64,000 nt of DNA from Halicephalobus mephisto (taxonomy: Eukaryota > Nematoda > Chromadorea > Rhabditida > Panagrolaimidae), in NCBI GenBank assembly GCA_009193035.1, contig SWDT01000102.1, positions 1 to 64,000 on the forward strand. The letters are read 5' to 3'. The translations under genes were made by a program, and so were the position numbers. Below the pieces are notes generated by a model, which was given only the letters and a program-made list of their open reading frames with translations, searched no databases and was not told the DNA's origin. Positions 35,829 to 48,464 of the stretch are shown one piece after another (position 1 is the stretch's first letter; every line of letters begins with the position of its first letter).

Positions 35829-36832
35829 GTAATGTTCCATTTTTGTTATAGCATTATTGATAACTATTGCAGTAAGATATGTTCGAAATTTAAAAATGTG
35901 AGAAAAGTAAATTTTTTAAAATACTTCCACATAGAAAGAGAGTTGTATCTATTTGAGATAAATACTTAATTTTTAGTAAAGAAAAACCCCTCGGAAATTT
36001 AGATAGTATCATATTCTATCATTAACATCATGAGATAAAAGGTCCTGAGAATTTGAAAATATGTTTTATAATTTTTGAGGAATTAAAAACCGGAACTTCT
36101 CCACCCATTATGACTAATTGACTAGTTTTTTCCACAAAGTTAATTCCTTTTTTTTATCAAAATAAATTTTCTACTTTTATCAAATGATCCGCGATTTTTC
36201 ATTATCTGCAAGGACAACACAGACACTTTGGTTTTAGCAACAGTATAAAAAACTCACAACGTAAGAACTTTCACGTGAAATGTTTTATTAATTTTAAATC
36301 ACTTTTCTGTTTTTAATCACCGACGATTAAGTTAACTTTCAAGCAAAAACAAAAAGTTCCATTAACTATGAGTACTACAAAGCTACTATACATTCTTCCA
36401 AAAGTATACTATTCCTGGTTTTTTAATCGGCTTCTAAGAAACATTTTGCTTTATTTTTTTATTAGTGATCAAAGACATAAGGACACACCTTTCAAAATCA
36501 ATAAAACTATAATTAATATACAAATAAAGGTCAATAACATTTTTATTCTCTTAATGAATTATCCTTTGAAGTGTTATGAAATAATCGATTCTAAAGTTTG
36601 GGTCTATTACACTTTGAAAATAACAAAGTATCAACTAAAAATAAATATTATAATCAATAAACTTTTCTTTTGAATATGTGGTGAAATTTAATTTTACTGA
36701 TGCAGATTAACACCATAATCAGGCAAAAATAGAAAAGTAATTGGATCATAATTATTTGAACCTAAATCTACTAGAACGTCAAACAAAGCATTAATAAATA
36801 TCCAAATAATATCATTCAGAAAAAAATATCTG

Positions 36833-36898
36833 TAAGATTCAAGTACTTCAACGATCTAAAAGAAGGTTATGAAGATCTCGAATACTGCAGCCATTGAA
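36833..36898 (+). pseudogene. Gene 3'-end fragment, repeated at 41.8 kb
   Basis: Encodes FKYFNDLKEGYEDLEY and a stop. The fragment at 41,807-41,878 encodes FEYLKDLKRFADLEY and a stop, and about 100 bp of the following flank also match. Together they bracket the mucin-like 7TM gene. Confidence 0.4.
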
Positions 36899-37097
36899 TA
36901 AAGTTATCTATGCAAATAGAAGTCAGTACTAGATATCGTTGTTATATGTTTCGGTATTTATGCTAGATATATTAAAATTATTATCCATTTTGAGTGTTAA
37001 TATATGTTAAAATCATTTTACGAAATCAAACTGCATTATAAAAATAGGATATTTATACTCTCTTTAGATGTGTACGTGCTCATTGGGCCCATAACAA

Positions 37098-37182
37098 TTC
37101 TGAAATATAACACAATGGTCACGTTTTCATGAAATTTAGCATTTGTTACTCTGCCAAAAGTTTTGCTTTTTTGTGTGTATAG
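37098..37182. mobile_element. MITE fragment
   Basis: Contains ACTCTGCCAAAAGTTTTGC followed by TTTTTTGTGTGTA, one end of the MITE family at 18.5 kb, preceded by its TTTCATGAAA centre. Confidence 0.45.
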
Positions 37183-37515
37183 GATATGGTAACAACGATG
37201 AATTTCTCTGATATAATATGGAAATGTTGACAACAAAAATAGTCAGAATATAAATTAAGTTAGATTTTATTTTGTAAAAAAATTCGATAATTTAAATAAA
37301 TGCAATTTATTTAAACAGTTATTATTGATTTCCCATCATTGAGGATTTTAATTGTTTCTAACTTTGAAACATTTTGTAGATAATGAAAAAAATAAAAGTT
37401 ATATGGGCGTAGCTGAAAGGTGACAAATACCTATTTCCTTTTCCACTGATCATTTATGCGTTCATTGTTCTAAATAAAATTTTCCGACTTTATTCGCAAT
37501 TATTAAATACAGATC

Positions 37516-40500
37516 ATGTATGGACGTTTAGTTATACTTCTATTTTGGGGTTTTCTATTTAACTGTCTTTGCATTGGAAGTTTGGTAATCCTAGAGCATA
37601 GTAAATACCATAATTGCGGTACCTTTAATGCCTGTAAGATATCCTCTGAAAATCCAATTTGTCCATATAATGTTGATATTTATTACACTAATTGGTCAGC
37701 TTGGATTTCTTCACAAAACAACTTCTCTTTGAAAAATTCTTCATCCTGCAATAATAAAAAGTGTTGTTATTATAATTTTCTTTCATCTCAGAATTTCTTT
37801 CAAAATCTGACATTTGATTTTTATGATTGCTCTTTTAATATCAATGTAAGTTCATATCGGGAAAATATTAAAATATGTTGTAACAACTGTCGTATTGATT
37901 ACGACGTGGACGTACATGATTGTCAAAATATATTAACACCAATGCCAATTACTAAAACTACAACAAAACATCCAACTACTTTACTAATGACAACAAAATA
38001 TTCAAATACTTCATATCCTGAATCAACGACAGTAGATATCACGACTAATTCTATTCAAGATACCACAAAAATAGAAACTACTTCATCGAACACTACGTCG
38101 TCCACAGCAATTGATACCACTCAACCTTCAACAGTGTCATCAAGTACCTCATATCCTGCATCAACGACAGTAGATATCACGACTATTTCTATTCAAGATA
38201 CTACGGAGGTAACAAGCACTTCATCAACAACTAGAGAAAAATTTCAAAGTACTTTATCTTCTGAATCAACAAAAGCGGAAACAATTGTGACATCTGTAAC
38301 TACCTTAATGACCGAAAGCACTTTAACAGAAGAAACAACAACTTTACCCGTACTAAGTCCACCAGATTCAAGTAGGTATTTTTAAAAGAAAAATTAATTA
38401 TTTTCTAATTATAGATATAAATCCACCTCCATTGCCGACGATTGATTGCTCAAATATAACAAATCTACCATCTATTCTTCAAAAATATTGTAACGTTTCA
38501 AGTTCATCTTCTCCAGAAGAGATCAGAGAAGTCATTGATTATATCCGTACTCTTCTCACTAATAATTCCAACATAACTGGCGAGGAAATTTATGAAGTTG
38601 GAATGGTTATATTTAAAACATCTCGAGTTGTAAAATCACTAAGTACTTCTGTAAGTTTTCAACTTTGTTCAGTACTCACCTTATTATGTGATTTTTAGAT
38701 GGTAACATCAATTTTAAACATAATTGATATTCTTTATAATCAACCAATTGACGCTCTCACAAGTTACGGGAAGTTGAGGGAACGAGATAGTACTGAAGTT
38801 AAGCCTTACCTTCTCTGGTATCCATGCACCATCCCTAATCTCATTGCTAAAGCTACCACGAATTTCACCTATCAAAGCCCTTCTATGTTTGTAAAATCCA
38901 TGGAGGCTAAAGAGTTGTGCAAACATGCAGAAGATGAAACGGAACTTTGCTTTGATGGAACAAATCAAGTTTCTTCTCCATCTGAAACTTCGATTTGTTC
39001 TAAAATTGTCTTAAGCGACAATGTTTGCAAACAGAACGGTAACTTTTTTCCTCATATATTTAAAAATAACAAAGATTTACAGTAAATCGATTTTATATCT
39101 CAATGAGTTCAGCAAAGTTTTATACCTTTGGTTGCAGTAATACTATGAACTTAGATATAGTGGCTAATGTCAATTCCAGTGAACTTACGACTTCTGAAAC
39201 TGTTGATAGATGCAAGTGTGGTAATGTTCTTCAATCTTCACATGTAGTAGCAACCGGAGGACTCGATACTAATGGGAGTTCTCTACCAGTTACAATCCTA
39301 TCATAACATTACATCATTCAAAGGTAAAGCTATGATATTAGAAACCCATTCTATTAATATAATAACCCCTTCCAGGCGGTGAACGATCTCCACAGACAAC
39401 CGTACATTGGTCAATTCATTCAAAATTCCCTTCAGAAAGGTCTAAGGATGTCCCGTCTAGCTGGGAGTTATCAACAAACATGCAACTCCACTTACTGCGT
39501 CATCATCTACGAAGGTTGCTCAAGCGATCCCATTGTCTGCTCCACAGGTGTCCATATAGCTGCTGGAATTCTTTTCGGCATTTCCATCATTATCGTCGTT
39601 TACTTCATCGGGGTTTCTGAAATCAAGAATGCTAGAATCTTCTTCAGATGCATGCCGAATTGGTTTCAAAACGTTTTCATCTTTCATAGAGATGGAAGAC
39701 TCAGAAGATTTTCCTTTCTTTACTCCATCGTCGTTCTCATCTTCAATTCCTTTGTCCTCTTCCTTGGGGATAGACAAGTCTTCCAAAATGACACAAGTTG
39801 TGAAATCATGGCTGGAGTTCATTATTTCTTATTTCTCTCAATTTTTTTCATTTTAATGGAGAGCATCTTTACCCTAACGAATGCTGTTGGAGGATGGAAG
39901 CCTTGGTACAGGTTTATGATCTTCATTTTATCCGGACTAGACAAGCAAGTTGTTCGTGGAGTTTACTCATTTATAATGCCGTTTTTCTTGACTGGGATAT
40001 TTGGATTAACTATGGTGGATTTCTTTAAGAGAAACGATGATTTCTGCTGGATCAGATCAGACTACAAATTCCCATCGTTATGGTTGCCTTTGATCTTATT
40101 CATTATCTCGTTTATCTTCTACATTCCACTGATTGCCAGAAGTTACCGGAATAACGTCATTTCTAGATCCATTAACCACATTTTCGCAGAGAATGGAAAA
40201 CATTGTGGTCCCATAAGTATTGATGGAGATGAGAAAAAAAGTGGAAACTACCTCGTTAGTGGAGTGATTTCCTGGTTATTTGTCCCACAGTTTATTCTGG
40301 TATTATCTATGGTAAGTACAAAGTGCTTCAAAAAATCATTTTTCCAAAATTATTGTAATTCAGCAGATACTGCATGAATTTTTAGAAATTCTTAAAACAT
40401 ACATTAGATTTATATTTTTATTTTATGTAGAGAATAACAAATTTCGTGGTATATTTAAAAAACCAATCAAAATCCAAAAAAGTTTTTTTTTGATGCGAAT

Positions 40501-41073
40501 TAGCTTTTTTATCTTACTGATCCAACATCAACTAGATTTATTCAAAAAAAATAAATATCACTATGTTTTTAAAAAATTAATTTTCAATATTTTATAATAA
40601 AAAATTATTTTTTATTAATAAAATAGAATTATTGAAATTTCTTATGTACTGAATTAGAACATTTTAAAAGTCGTAACTTTTCTTGAATGATTATATACTT
40701 TGATTTAAAAGATTCCTTATGAATTTGTTTTTAGATCTTCGAAACCAAGACTCTCTATGTTACTGAACTTGGAAGTTGGCATCTACTTTTCATCATTTTC
40801 ATCTATATTCAAATAACTTTTTATTACACGGTTTCCTTCATCGTTGTTGTTTTATTCGGTGGACTTAATTCAAATCAAGAACAATACGATAACTATCATA
40901 ATCCTGAATCGGATTCCTCGACAAATCAGCAAACAAGTGCCCCAAAAAATGAATCTGAACCTACTGTAGCATCTCCTCCTCAAGTTCCATCTCATCGAAG
41001 AATTTCACATCATCAGAATCCCCATTTGACGGAAAAAAACAGAAAATCACAAACGAGCAAAACCCACCTCTAA
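37516..41073 (+). CDS. Seven-transmembrane receptor with mucin-like ectodomain (adhesion-GPCR-like)
   Basis: Likely exons are 37516-38371, 38415-38650, 38699-39038, 39083 to about 39,290, 39376-40311 and 40735-41073. A signal peptide (residues 1-22) is followed by a cysteine-rich region and about 130 residues dominated by Thr and Ser, a likely O-glycosylated stalk. The 7TM part starts near VHIAAGILFG. Its third segment (CEIMAGVHYFLFLSIFFILME) and the following FCWIRSDYKFPSLWLP resemble the secretin/adhesion class. The cytoplasmic tail is Ser/Pro/Gln-rich. Exon 4 is a problem: the best donor (GTAAAG near 39,324) lies beyond an in-frame TAA at 39,303, so either a weaker donor is used or the gene carries a frameshift. 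No clear GPS cleavage site was found. Confidence 0.6.
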
Positions 41074-41555
41074 CTGGTCATTAATCATCATGAGAAAAAC
41101 AATACAGATTCAGAATATCAAAAAGTATAAATGTTATATTTTATCCAATTTTTGAAAGCTATTCAATGTTATTTTGTATCGATTGGATCTAAATGTATCA
41201 CTCCAGAGATTAGATATTTTATTTACGAATATTTCATTCAATATCAGTGACTTTTGTAAGAAATAAAATAAAATATTAATTGTAGAACAATTGTATCCTC
41301 TCTTTTTTAATAAAAAAATAAATTTCGACTGACAAATTGAGAGATCTCTGTTAATCTCTGAATTATTAAACTATTAGTATTTTGAACAAACTATATAGAG
41401 ATAAATATATTGCATTAATGTGGTGGAAAATTTGACAAAAATTTACAGTATTTCAACAAAGAAATTTTCAGTTAAAAACTTCGAATAATGAAGAAACATT
41501 AAACCAAAAATCCGAATGATAATTTTCAGAAAGCAGTATTTGTAAAATTCTGTTG

Positions 41556-41685
41556 CAGAAAGCGAAGAAATTCCTGGAATAAAGACCTTTAGAGTACATG
41601 GAGATCAAGTCGCACCCAATTGGGAGGGGATGAAGAAAGAGAACCTGGAAATACTGGATATCCTCAGTGATGTTTCTTTCTTCTA
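41556..41685 (+). pseudogene. Orphan coding-like exon after CTGTTGCAG
   Basis: An acceptor-like CTGTTGCAG is followed by an open frame encoding ESEEIPGIKTFRVHGDQVA and then NWEGMKKENLEILDIL before a TAA. It may be a last exon or alternative 3' end of the 7TM gene, or a relic. No homology is recognised. Confidence 0.3.
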
Positions 41686-41767
41686 ATGTAGTAATTAGTA
41701 ATTTCTTAGAACCGTGTATTATCTACATCTTGTGAAAATGTGATACATAATAAAGGAGACGATTAAT

Positions 41768-41878
41768 GAGCATTTTATCGAAGTTATGAACTGTGTGGAA
41801 CATATCAACATCCACGACAAGTTCGAATATTTGAAAGATCTAAAACGCTTTGCAGATCTCGAATATTCCAACAGTTAA
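41768..41878 (+). pseudogene. Gene 3'-end fragment, paralogous to 36.8 kb
   Basis: Encodes HFIEVMNCVEHINIHDKFEY followed by LKDLKRFADLEY and a stop. The second half and the following flank match 36,833-37,010. The parent gene is not recognised. Confidence 0.4.
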
Positions 41879-42222
41879 ATAAAACTACATATTCAAATTG
41901 GAAGGTTTTTGGTGAATTTTATTGTGATGTATTTCGAGATTTTTGTTTGATATTTTATATTATCATCCACTTTGCATTAATGTAAATTAAAGCTGTTTCA
42001 ATAGATTAAACTAACGATTAATAATTTGAGTTGTTTATTATTATTTAAGTCTTGAATATGGATATTTAAATAAAAAATTATGATTATGGTAAATTCCCGA
42101 AATACTGTAAAGAAATACTAACAGTAAAAATAATTAAAATAGTGACTAAACTCAATTATATTTTACAACAATTTTTATTCGAATAACAAAAAATAATATT
42201 TGTTATACAATTAAAACAACTT

Positions 42223-43636
42223 TTATATAATGTGAACTTTAGAAGGGACAATTGTGAACAACCTGGAGTTATCAACGGCTTTGCAATAAGTCTCCAAGAA
42301 GGATAATTTGATCGCTCTTGACATTAATAAGAGAGTATATGGTTTGAGTAAAATACTTAAATCCGTTATCCAGCACATTGCAAAGTAGTAATCATTGTAG
42401 ACTCCATCGAAAATCCCCATTTTACCTAAGATGAACAAAGCTCCTTCAACAACAAACACAAATAATTGAGTGACGAAATCGATCAATGTGATAACAATGA
42501 GCCCTGATGCAATTTTATTGGAAGATCCATTCTTGTGACGTTCGTAAAAGATTGCTACACAAGTAACTACGTTCACAATGAGATCTAATGAGCCACAGAC
42601 TAATCCAAATAAGGCCAACTTCAAAGCGGATTCGGCTGGGAAAAAATCTATTATTGGAGCAAGACCATAAGTCACTTCATAAGCATCCATAGGAATCAGA
42701 AGGACCCGGCCAAAGAAGTAATACCAAGTAAGAGATGTGCTGATCGCGAAAGAACAAATAAAACATATTCCAAAGGCGTATTTCCAGATTATCTCGTGAG
42801 TGTTGTAGACCAAAACGGAAGTACATCTGTTGAGGGATGTCGAAAGTACAAGACAACCTTTGAAATACCGTAAAAAATAAGCCGCAAAAAAGACGAATCT
42901 CAGAAAGAAGCTCCTGTCAGGAATCCCAACATAGAACTTGGCCAATGGAGCGAACAAAAGGAATCTGTACTGTAGGTTGAAAATAATGTATAATAGTATG
43001 TCCTGGAAAATCATTAATTTTAATACAGTATGAAATATTTTTAAAAAGTTAAAATTAGAAAGTATTTCAATTTAGAAAATAACAAATGGATCTTTATCGT
43101 ACTTTTTGTAGCTGTTAACGAGATACTTGTTTCATTCAATAAAAACCATAAATTTAAAAGTAATTGTTAACAAAATTTTAACATCATCAAGATTCTTTTT
43201 ACGTCATAAAAAATTTCATATTTAATGTTTTATTTTAAAATTCTTTTTTTGTAAAACAAGCAAATATGTTTTTACTAAAGTAATGTTATTTAAAAAAATC
43301 GATTATACGCAAAATGTCTAAGTTGTGTAAATTCAAAAAAAATTTAAAGTTTTCAGAATATTTTTTAAATTAAAAAAATTTGGAATTTTTCTTGGGATAC
43401 TGTACAAAATAATAAAATCTTACCGAAAATCCAATAATTGTAGTTAATTTAAAATAGGAATTTCCAAAAATCTTCTGATTCGACGGTTTGATTAATAAAA
43501 AAATTATAAAAATATACAGTATACAAGAAGGAATCCCCACAACTATGTAAGCGATGAACTCGACATGAGATAACTCAACTACCGCCGTTTGGTTGTCAAT
43601 CTCAGAGAAATTCAGAATAGACAATGGATCTGACAT
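42223..43636 (-). CDS. Nematode serpentine chemoreceptor (Srg-superfamily-like)
   Basis: Two exons (43424-43636 and 42223-43002, minus strand) join in frame to 330 residues, the usual length for this class. The start has VVGIPSCILYIFIIFLLI, then FGNSYFKL. Later comes STSLNRCTSVLVYNTHEIIWKY, corresponding to the NR-x-(T/S) and W motif after the third segment of Srg/Srv-type receptors, and seven hydrophobic segments follow the family order. These receptors sit in the cilia of sensory neurons and detect environmental chemicals. Class within the superfamily (srg, srv or sru) is uncertain. The intron of 421 nt is pure AT-rich sequence. This gene is the best taxonomic marker for a nematode. Confidence 0.72.
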
Positions 43637-45076
43637 AGCTGAAATTCAATAATAAAAGTAATGAAAAAAGATCAAATTCAAAAGTTAATTAACGAGGGAA
43701 TAAATCTCGAGCAAACTGACCTTTGAAAAAAGTTACGCATTGCTTAGAAGTTTTTCAAATAAATATTGAGAATCTGTATTTAGCATTTTTAGAATGGTCT
43801 TTTGGGGAAAAAGTGAGAAATTTGAAAGCTATGTACCGTAAAAAATATAACAGAAGAGCACCTCTATTTTAATGGTACTATTTTTAAAGAGTTAGAAAAT
43901 AGACGAACAGCCCGCCTATTAGAGTTTTTACGGTAACTAATAACATTACAAATTTGATGATGACTAGGTTAGTGACGTGAGAAACCAACGATCAAAAACA
44001 TTGATGGATCAAAGACTAGAATTCTAAAACATGGATTTTCGTTCTCCCCAAACACCTAATACGGTGATGTTAAAAGTCCTTTTTTCAGATATAGTAAATT
44101 TTTTTATGTAAACTATGTCAAAAATAGGTGTTATTGCAGAACCTTCTCGACGCGAATTTCAAAAATTTCTTTAAAATTCTAAAATTCAAATTTTCGGATC
44201 TTGATTTTAAAAATTCCTAAAAAACTCCGGAAAATTCCAGATATTTCTGTGACTATGAAGGTTTCAGTAAAATCCCAGTCTTTCAGATACTGTAAATTCT
44301 GGATAATTTCGAAAATTACTGAAGATTTCAAAATTTTTCTAAAAACATCATTTTAAAATATTTAACGGAAAAATTTTATAATTTAAAAAAAAATGTTAAT
44401 TCCAATTATTTTGAGAAAAATTTTTTATCTCGGATAAGTTGTAATAAACAAGTATTCTTAATGACGAAATATCTTAAACATTTTCATGTGATGTAGATTT
44501 TTATATAATTTTATATCAGTGTTAAATCGTGGTTAGGGGTTCCTGATCCACGTCTAGATGAGAAAGATATACAAAATTTCTTTATTAAATCAGAGACGGG
44601 ATATGTAACACAACTCTGATAAATATTGCGTAATCTATTCAATTCCCCACCAGTGTACAATCGTAAACCTTTCGTTATTCCTCAGGGTATTTCCCTTCGG
44701 GACCAAAGTTATACAAATTTGCATTCAAATGAATAGTGTCCGATCTAACAAAATAAATATTTTTGATAACAGTAGAAAATAGGTAAAATTTCTGTTATAA
44801 TTAGATTTCTAAAAAATATTTTAGCAGAATTTTACCCATATGTGAGAAAGAAACATGGTCTACATTTAGTGAAGATACAAAATGCAAAATTTCTATTTTA
44901 TATTGTATTTTATTTTTTATTTTTTATTTTGTTTCATTTTTCATTATTTAATAATAATTTAATTTTACAATTGACTTTTTATAATTAAATCTCTTTAATA
45001 TAGTTGCTTTATTTATTCGGAAAATTACCTGTAATTTTATCAGTAATTAGAAAATAGTTTAAGTCGAGATTTTCCT
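43637..45076. other. Intergenic sequence
   Basis: AT-rich with a degenerate GAA/TTC array at 44,150-44,350 and a moderately GC-richer stretch near 44,530-44,720. No exon is seen. Confidence 0.5.
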
Positions 45077-47215
45077 TCAAGTTGATTTTTTTGTATGATG
45101 TCGTCTTCGATTACGACCCCGTCTTTTCTGACCATTTCCTCTTGTCGTTGTTTCATCATCTAAGGCATCGTCGTTTTCGTTCTGGATTGGACCAAAATTG
45201 TCATGATTAGAAACATAGGTTGTTTTTGCTGTTGTATTCTTCTGATGGAAGTCTGATTCTTGGTCATCACGACTTGGATGATGGCAAAAAAGAAATTCAT
45301 CTTCGTATTTTTTTGATCCACAAATGCAAAACAACAACAGTTCCTTTGTAAAACTTTGTTCAAATCTGACAAACTCTCCACATTTGGTGCAGATCCACAT
45401 CCTCAAGTCTTGGGTGCACTCCTTCGGGCACTCTAATTCCAATAAACTCGAGTTCTCAGAAGTGTTATCTACCTTGGATCCTCCCATGTCAATGAATCCA
45501 AATAGAATTTTCTTTTTTTCTTCTTCAACATATGGCTCAATTGCTCCATTTTCGATTATCACCGGAGAATTACTGAATTTGGTTGTTTTACGAAATTTCT
45601 CGATGACATCATCAAAACCAGAAGGAGTTACGATAATAAAACCCGTGTATTCCGTTGATTCTCCGTTGGCACTTTTCAGGAACCATGTGTTCAAATTCCG
45701 TAACCAAAGTCTGATTTCCTCATAAGTTCCTGGAAGATGATCTCCTTCATGCATATCTTTTTCGTGATCGATTGAATATTTGAGGTAATCAATGTAATAC
45801 GAAAATAGTCGCTTCAATACTGGATACATTTCCAAAAAATCGTCTTTATTCATCAATTCATAATTTTTTTTGGCTTCATTTAGATTGGCACTGATTTCGA
45901 TTAATGATTTTCCTTCTGATTCCATGTCGGGAAGAATATCCTGAAATCCAGCTTTTTCCATTTTCATTTCAATTTTCCGACAAGTACAATAAAGATATGA
46001 AACGAAAAGTTTAAATTCATTTTGATTGCTTATGGTAGTTTCTTTGATTTCCTGAGGCAATTTCTCGTATTCGAAACCAACAGGAACATTGTATTGAGGA
46101 TGTTTACCTTTATCCAATTCTTTCATGAAAATTATGAATCTTCCGAGAGTCATTTCTTTAATTTCATCATAGTTGATCAGAACTCTGCATTTGGTCTTTT
46201 TTTGGACTTCAGTGAAGTTTTGTTCATAAAATAAAGTTTCTACCTAAAATATACCATATTTAATGAAAGAAATCAATAAAGATAATTCAAAAATCTGAAA
46301 TTTTTTAGCTTAAAATTTTTGAATTTATAGTTGTTGACATCGTAGTCGAAGTAAAACAAGAAGTTTATTCGGACAGATAAGATAACGAAATGCCTAACAT
46401 AAAACAATACAACTCAATAATGAGTCACTTAGGACTTTTACTGAGTTTAAATATTTCAGATTAGTTGTCTAGAATTTTGGTTCTAAGGTTTCTATAATTT
46501 ACAAACACGTCTTTACATGTACACAAAAACGCGTAATTTTTGACTTTTTAACAATTGCGAAATGTAAAAATCATCAAATTTTTCATGAATATTTGATTTT
46601 TGTGACGAAAATTAAAAAATAATAGTGACGATTTTTATTTCTTACTCTACCAAAAATTACGCTTTTTTGCATATACTAGTTACGACGTGTGAATAAATGT
46701 TTTTTAATTTTTTAAAAATAATGTTACATTAAACTCAATTTTTCACAATTAAGACGTATTTTAAAAAATTACCTCTTCATCTGTTTTTTGAAACCCGATT
46801 TTTGGGAACTGTACCCATAAATTCACTCCGTAATCGATCCATGTGACGAAATGGCTGCAGTTGGATAAATACTGTGGAATCTTCTCCGATCCTTTTCTTT
46901 GTCTACATAGAGAACAATTGACGTTCCAATATTCATTATCATCAAAGATAATTTCGAAATCGAAATATTTTTTGCATCTTTTTTCCAAAAGATAATTTAT
47001 CCATGGCTGAAAAGTCCACAATAAAATTATTTAATAAATGACAAACTTGCCAATAATGGGATATCAGTTGCTGACAAATTGTAAGCATAATACGTCCATT
47101 CATTTTTATCCTCCCACGAAATAGTAGCAGGTCTTCCTTGAACAGGTATCAGTTGATCCAAGGATTCGTTGTATCCCCATCCTAATCTACATTTACGACC
47201 AAATGTCCGGACCAT
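45077..47215 (-). CDS. Unrecognised protein with paired-cysteine zinc-binding-like motif
   Basis: Exons (minus) 47051-47215, 46773-47006 and 45077-46243 join in frame to 521 residues. The first intron has to be GC-AG: only a GCAAGT donor at 47,050 keeps the frame. An N-terminal CSLCRQRKGSEK is followed by a conserved-looking Trp/Tyr-rich block. Near residue 415 is WICTKCGEF, with CICGSKKYEDEF and CHH about 25 residues later, which could form a zinc ribbon. The C-terminus is strongly basic (KRRGRNRRRHH), suggesting nucleic-acid binding or nuclear import. The middle (FIIVTPSGFDDVIEKF) looks globular. I do not recognise the family and give no function. A MITE at 46,514-46,672 lies inside the second intron. 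Confidence 0.6.
46514..46672. mobile_element. MITE inside an intron
   Basis: Begins ACACAAAAACGCGTAATTTT and ends ACCAAAAATTACGCTTTTTT, with TTTCATGAATATTTG in the middle. It is the same family as 18.5 and 56.6 kb, inserted in the second intron of the minus-strand gene at 45.1-47.2 kb. Confidence 0.8.
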
Positions 47216-48464
47216 TTTAATATAAAAAACAAAATCGATATTTTATAGTTAATTAAGGAAGCAATAATACCCAAAATAACAGTAAAATAAATTCAGTTAA
47301 ATTATTCTAAAAATAAATATAGATTTAAAAATCGATAATTTACCGTAAAATATTAAGAAACGTCTTTATTTTGTCGTTTTCCAAAAAATTCCGAATTTCT
47401 GTTACCTTGTTAATTTCGAAATTTTAAAAGATGGAAATAAATTATCAACTTTCCTAAAATATTGTTAAATTTAATCAGAATTTTATCAGGATTTTCGAAA
47501 TCGCGAACATTTTTTATTTCGAAATAAATTTTAAATTTTATATGGATAAATTTAAAAAATAATTTAAAACTTACGAGTTGATCGAAATCGTAATAACATA
47601 AATTATCTACAAAAATTGTTATTTTAGCAAAATTTTATCGATCATATTGTGTATTTTATAGTGAATTTATGATAAATTTTAATTACCTAAATTTTAGTTC
47701 GAAATAAATCGAAAACCAGATATTTTTTCGAATATCAATTTTCAAAAATTATATTTTTCAAAAAAAAACTATTTTTTCAAAAAAAAATTATTTTTTCAAA
47801 AAAAAACTATTTTTTCAGAAATATATTTATTTTCAAAAAAGATTATTTTTTCAGAAATATATTTATTTTCTAAATTCAAAAGGCTAAAAAATTAAAATTA
47901 TTAAATTTTAGTTAAAACTAGAATAAAAAAGGGAAATATATCAAGATTCATCTTGTTTAGAAAAGTTCAATCATCATAAAAATAAAAATTACTTCAATTT
48001 TTGAGATTTCAGGAAATTTCAACATTTTTATTCTTAAAAATCACTTCCATCGATATATAACATTGAAAAAAATTGGAACGTTTTAACCGAAAAATCCAGT
48101 TCTGAACAGAGGACGCACGTTGCTAACCATGAAAGTGCAGTATGGGTCTCCGGGACTGCGTACATGGCGAGCGCTCGATGATAGTTACACAGCTCCGAGA
48201 CCAAGCGACTTAGATTCCTACCATAAACAGTCGCCAAATAAGTTTATTCAACATTATCAAGCGAATAGAAAAGGAGACGTCTTCCCCAGACTCGTCAACA
48301 GAGTTCCACAGAAATCCAATAGATTCAATAAAACAATCTCATTCGCTTTCCCCGCGGGGTTCAGTTTTCCTAGCCTTATATTGTGATCTGGACGTGTCGA
48401 CTGATAAGGTGGAGACTCCCTGAAGGAAGCGTGTGGTAGTTGGATTTTACATATATTATTTATA

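Larger units (their letters stand above)
34906..37515. other. Gene-poor interval with gene relics
   Basis: Beyond the Hsp70-like 3' flank there is a higher-GC stretch at about 35,190-35,480 of unknown nature. A coding-like fragment lies at 35,700-35,828, a fragment at 36,833-36,898 is repeated at 41.8 kb, and a MITE end lies at 37,098-37,182. Open frames such as 36,368-36,673 are AT-rich and unconvincing. Confidence 0.45.
41074..42222. other. Intergenic sequence with two exon relics
   Basis: Contains a coding-like fragment at 41,556-41,685 and another at 41,768-41,878. The remainder is AT-rich 3' flank. Confidence 0.4.

Noticed and set aside
36368..36673. 101-codon frame before the 7TM gene
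   Set aside because: Composed mainly of Ile, Lys, Asn, Tyr and Leu as expected from random A/T-rich DNA; no partner exons.
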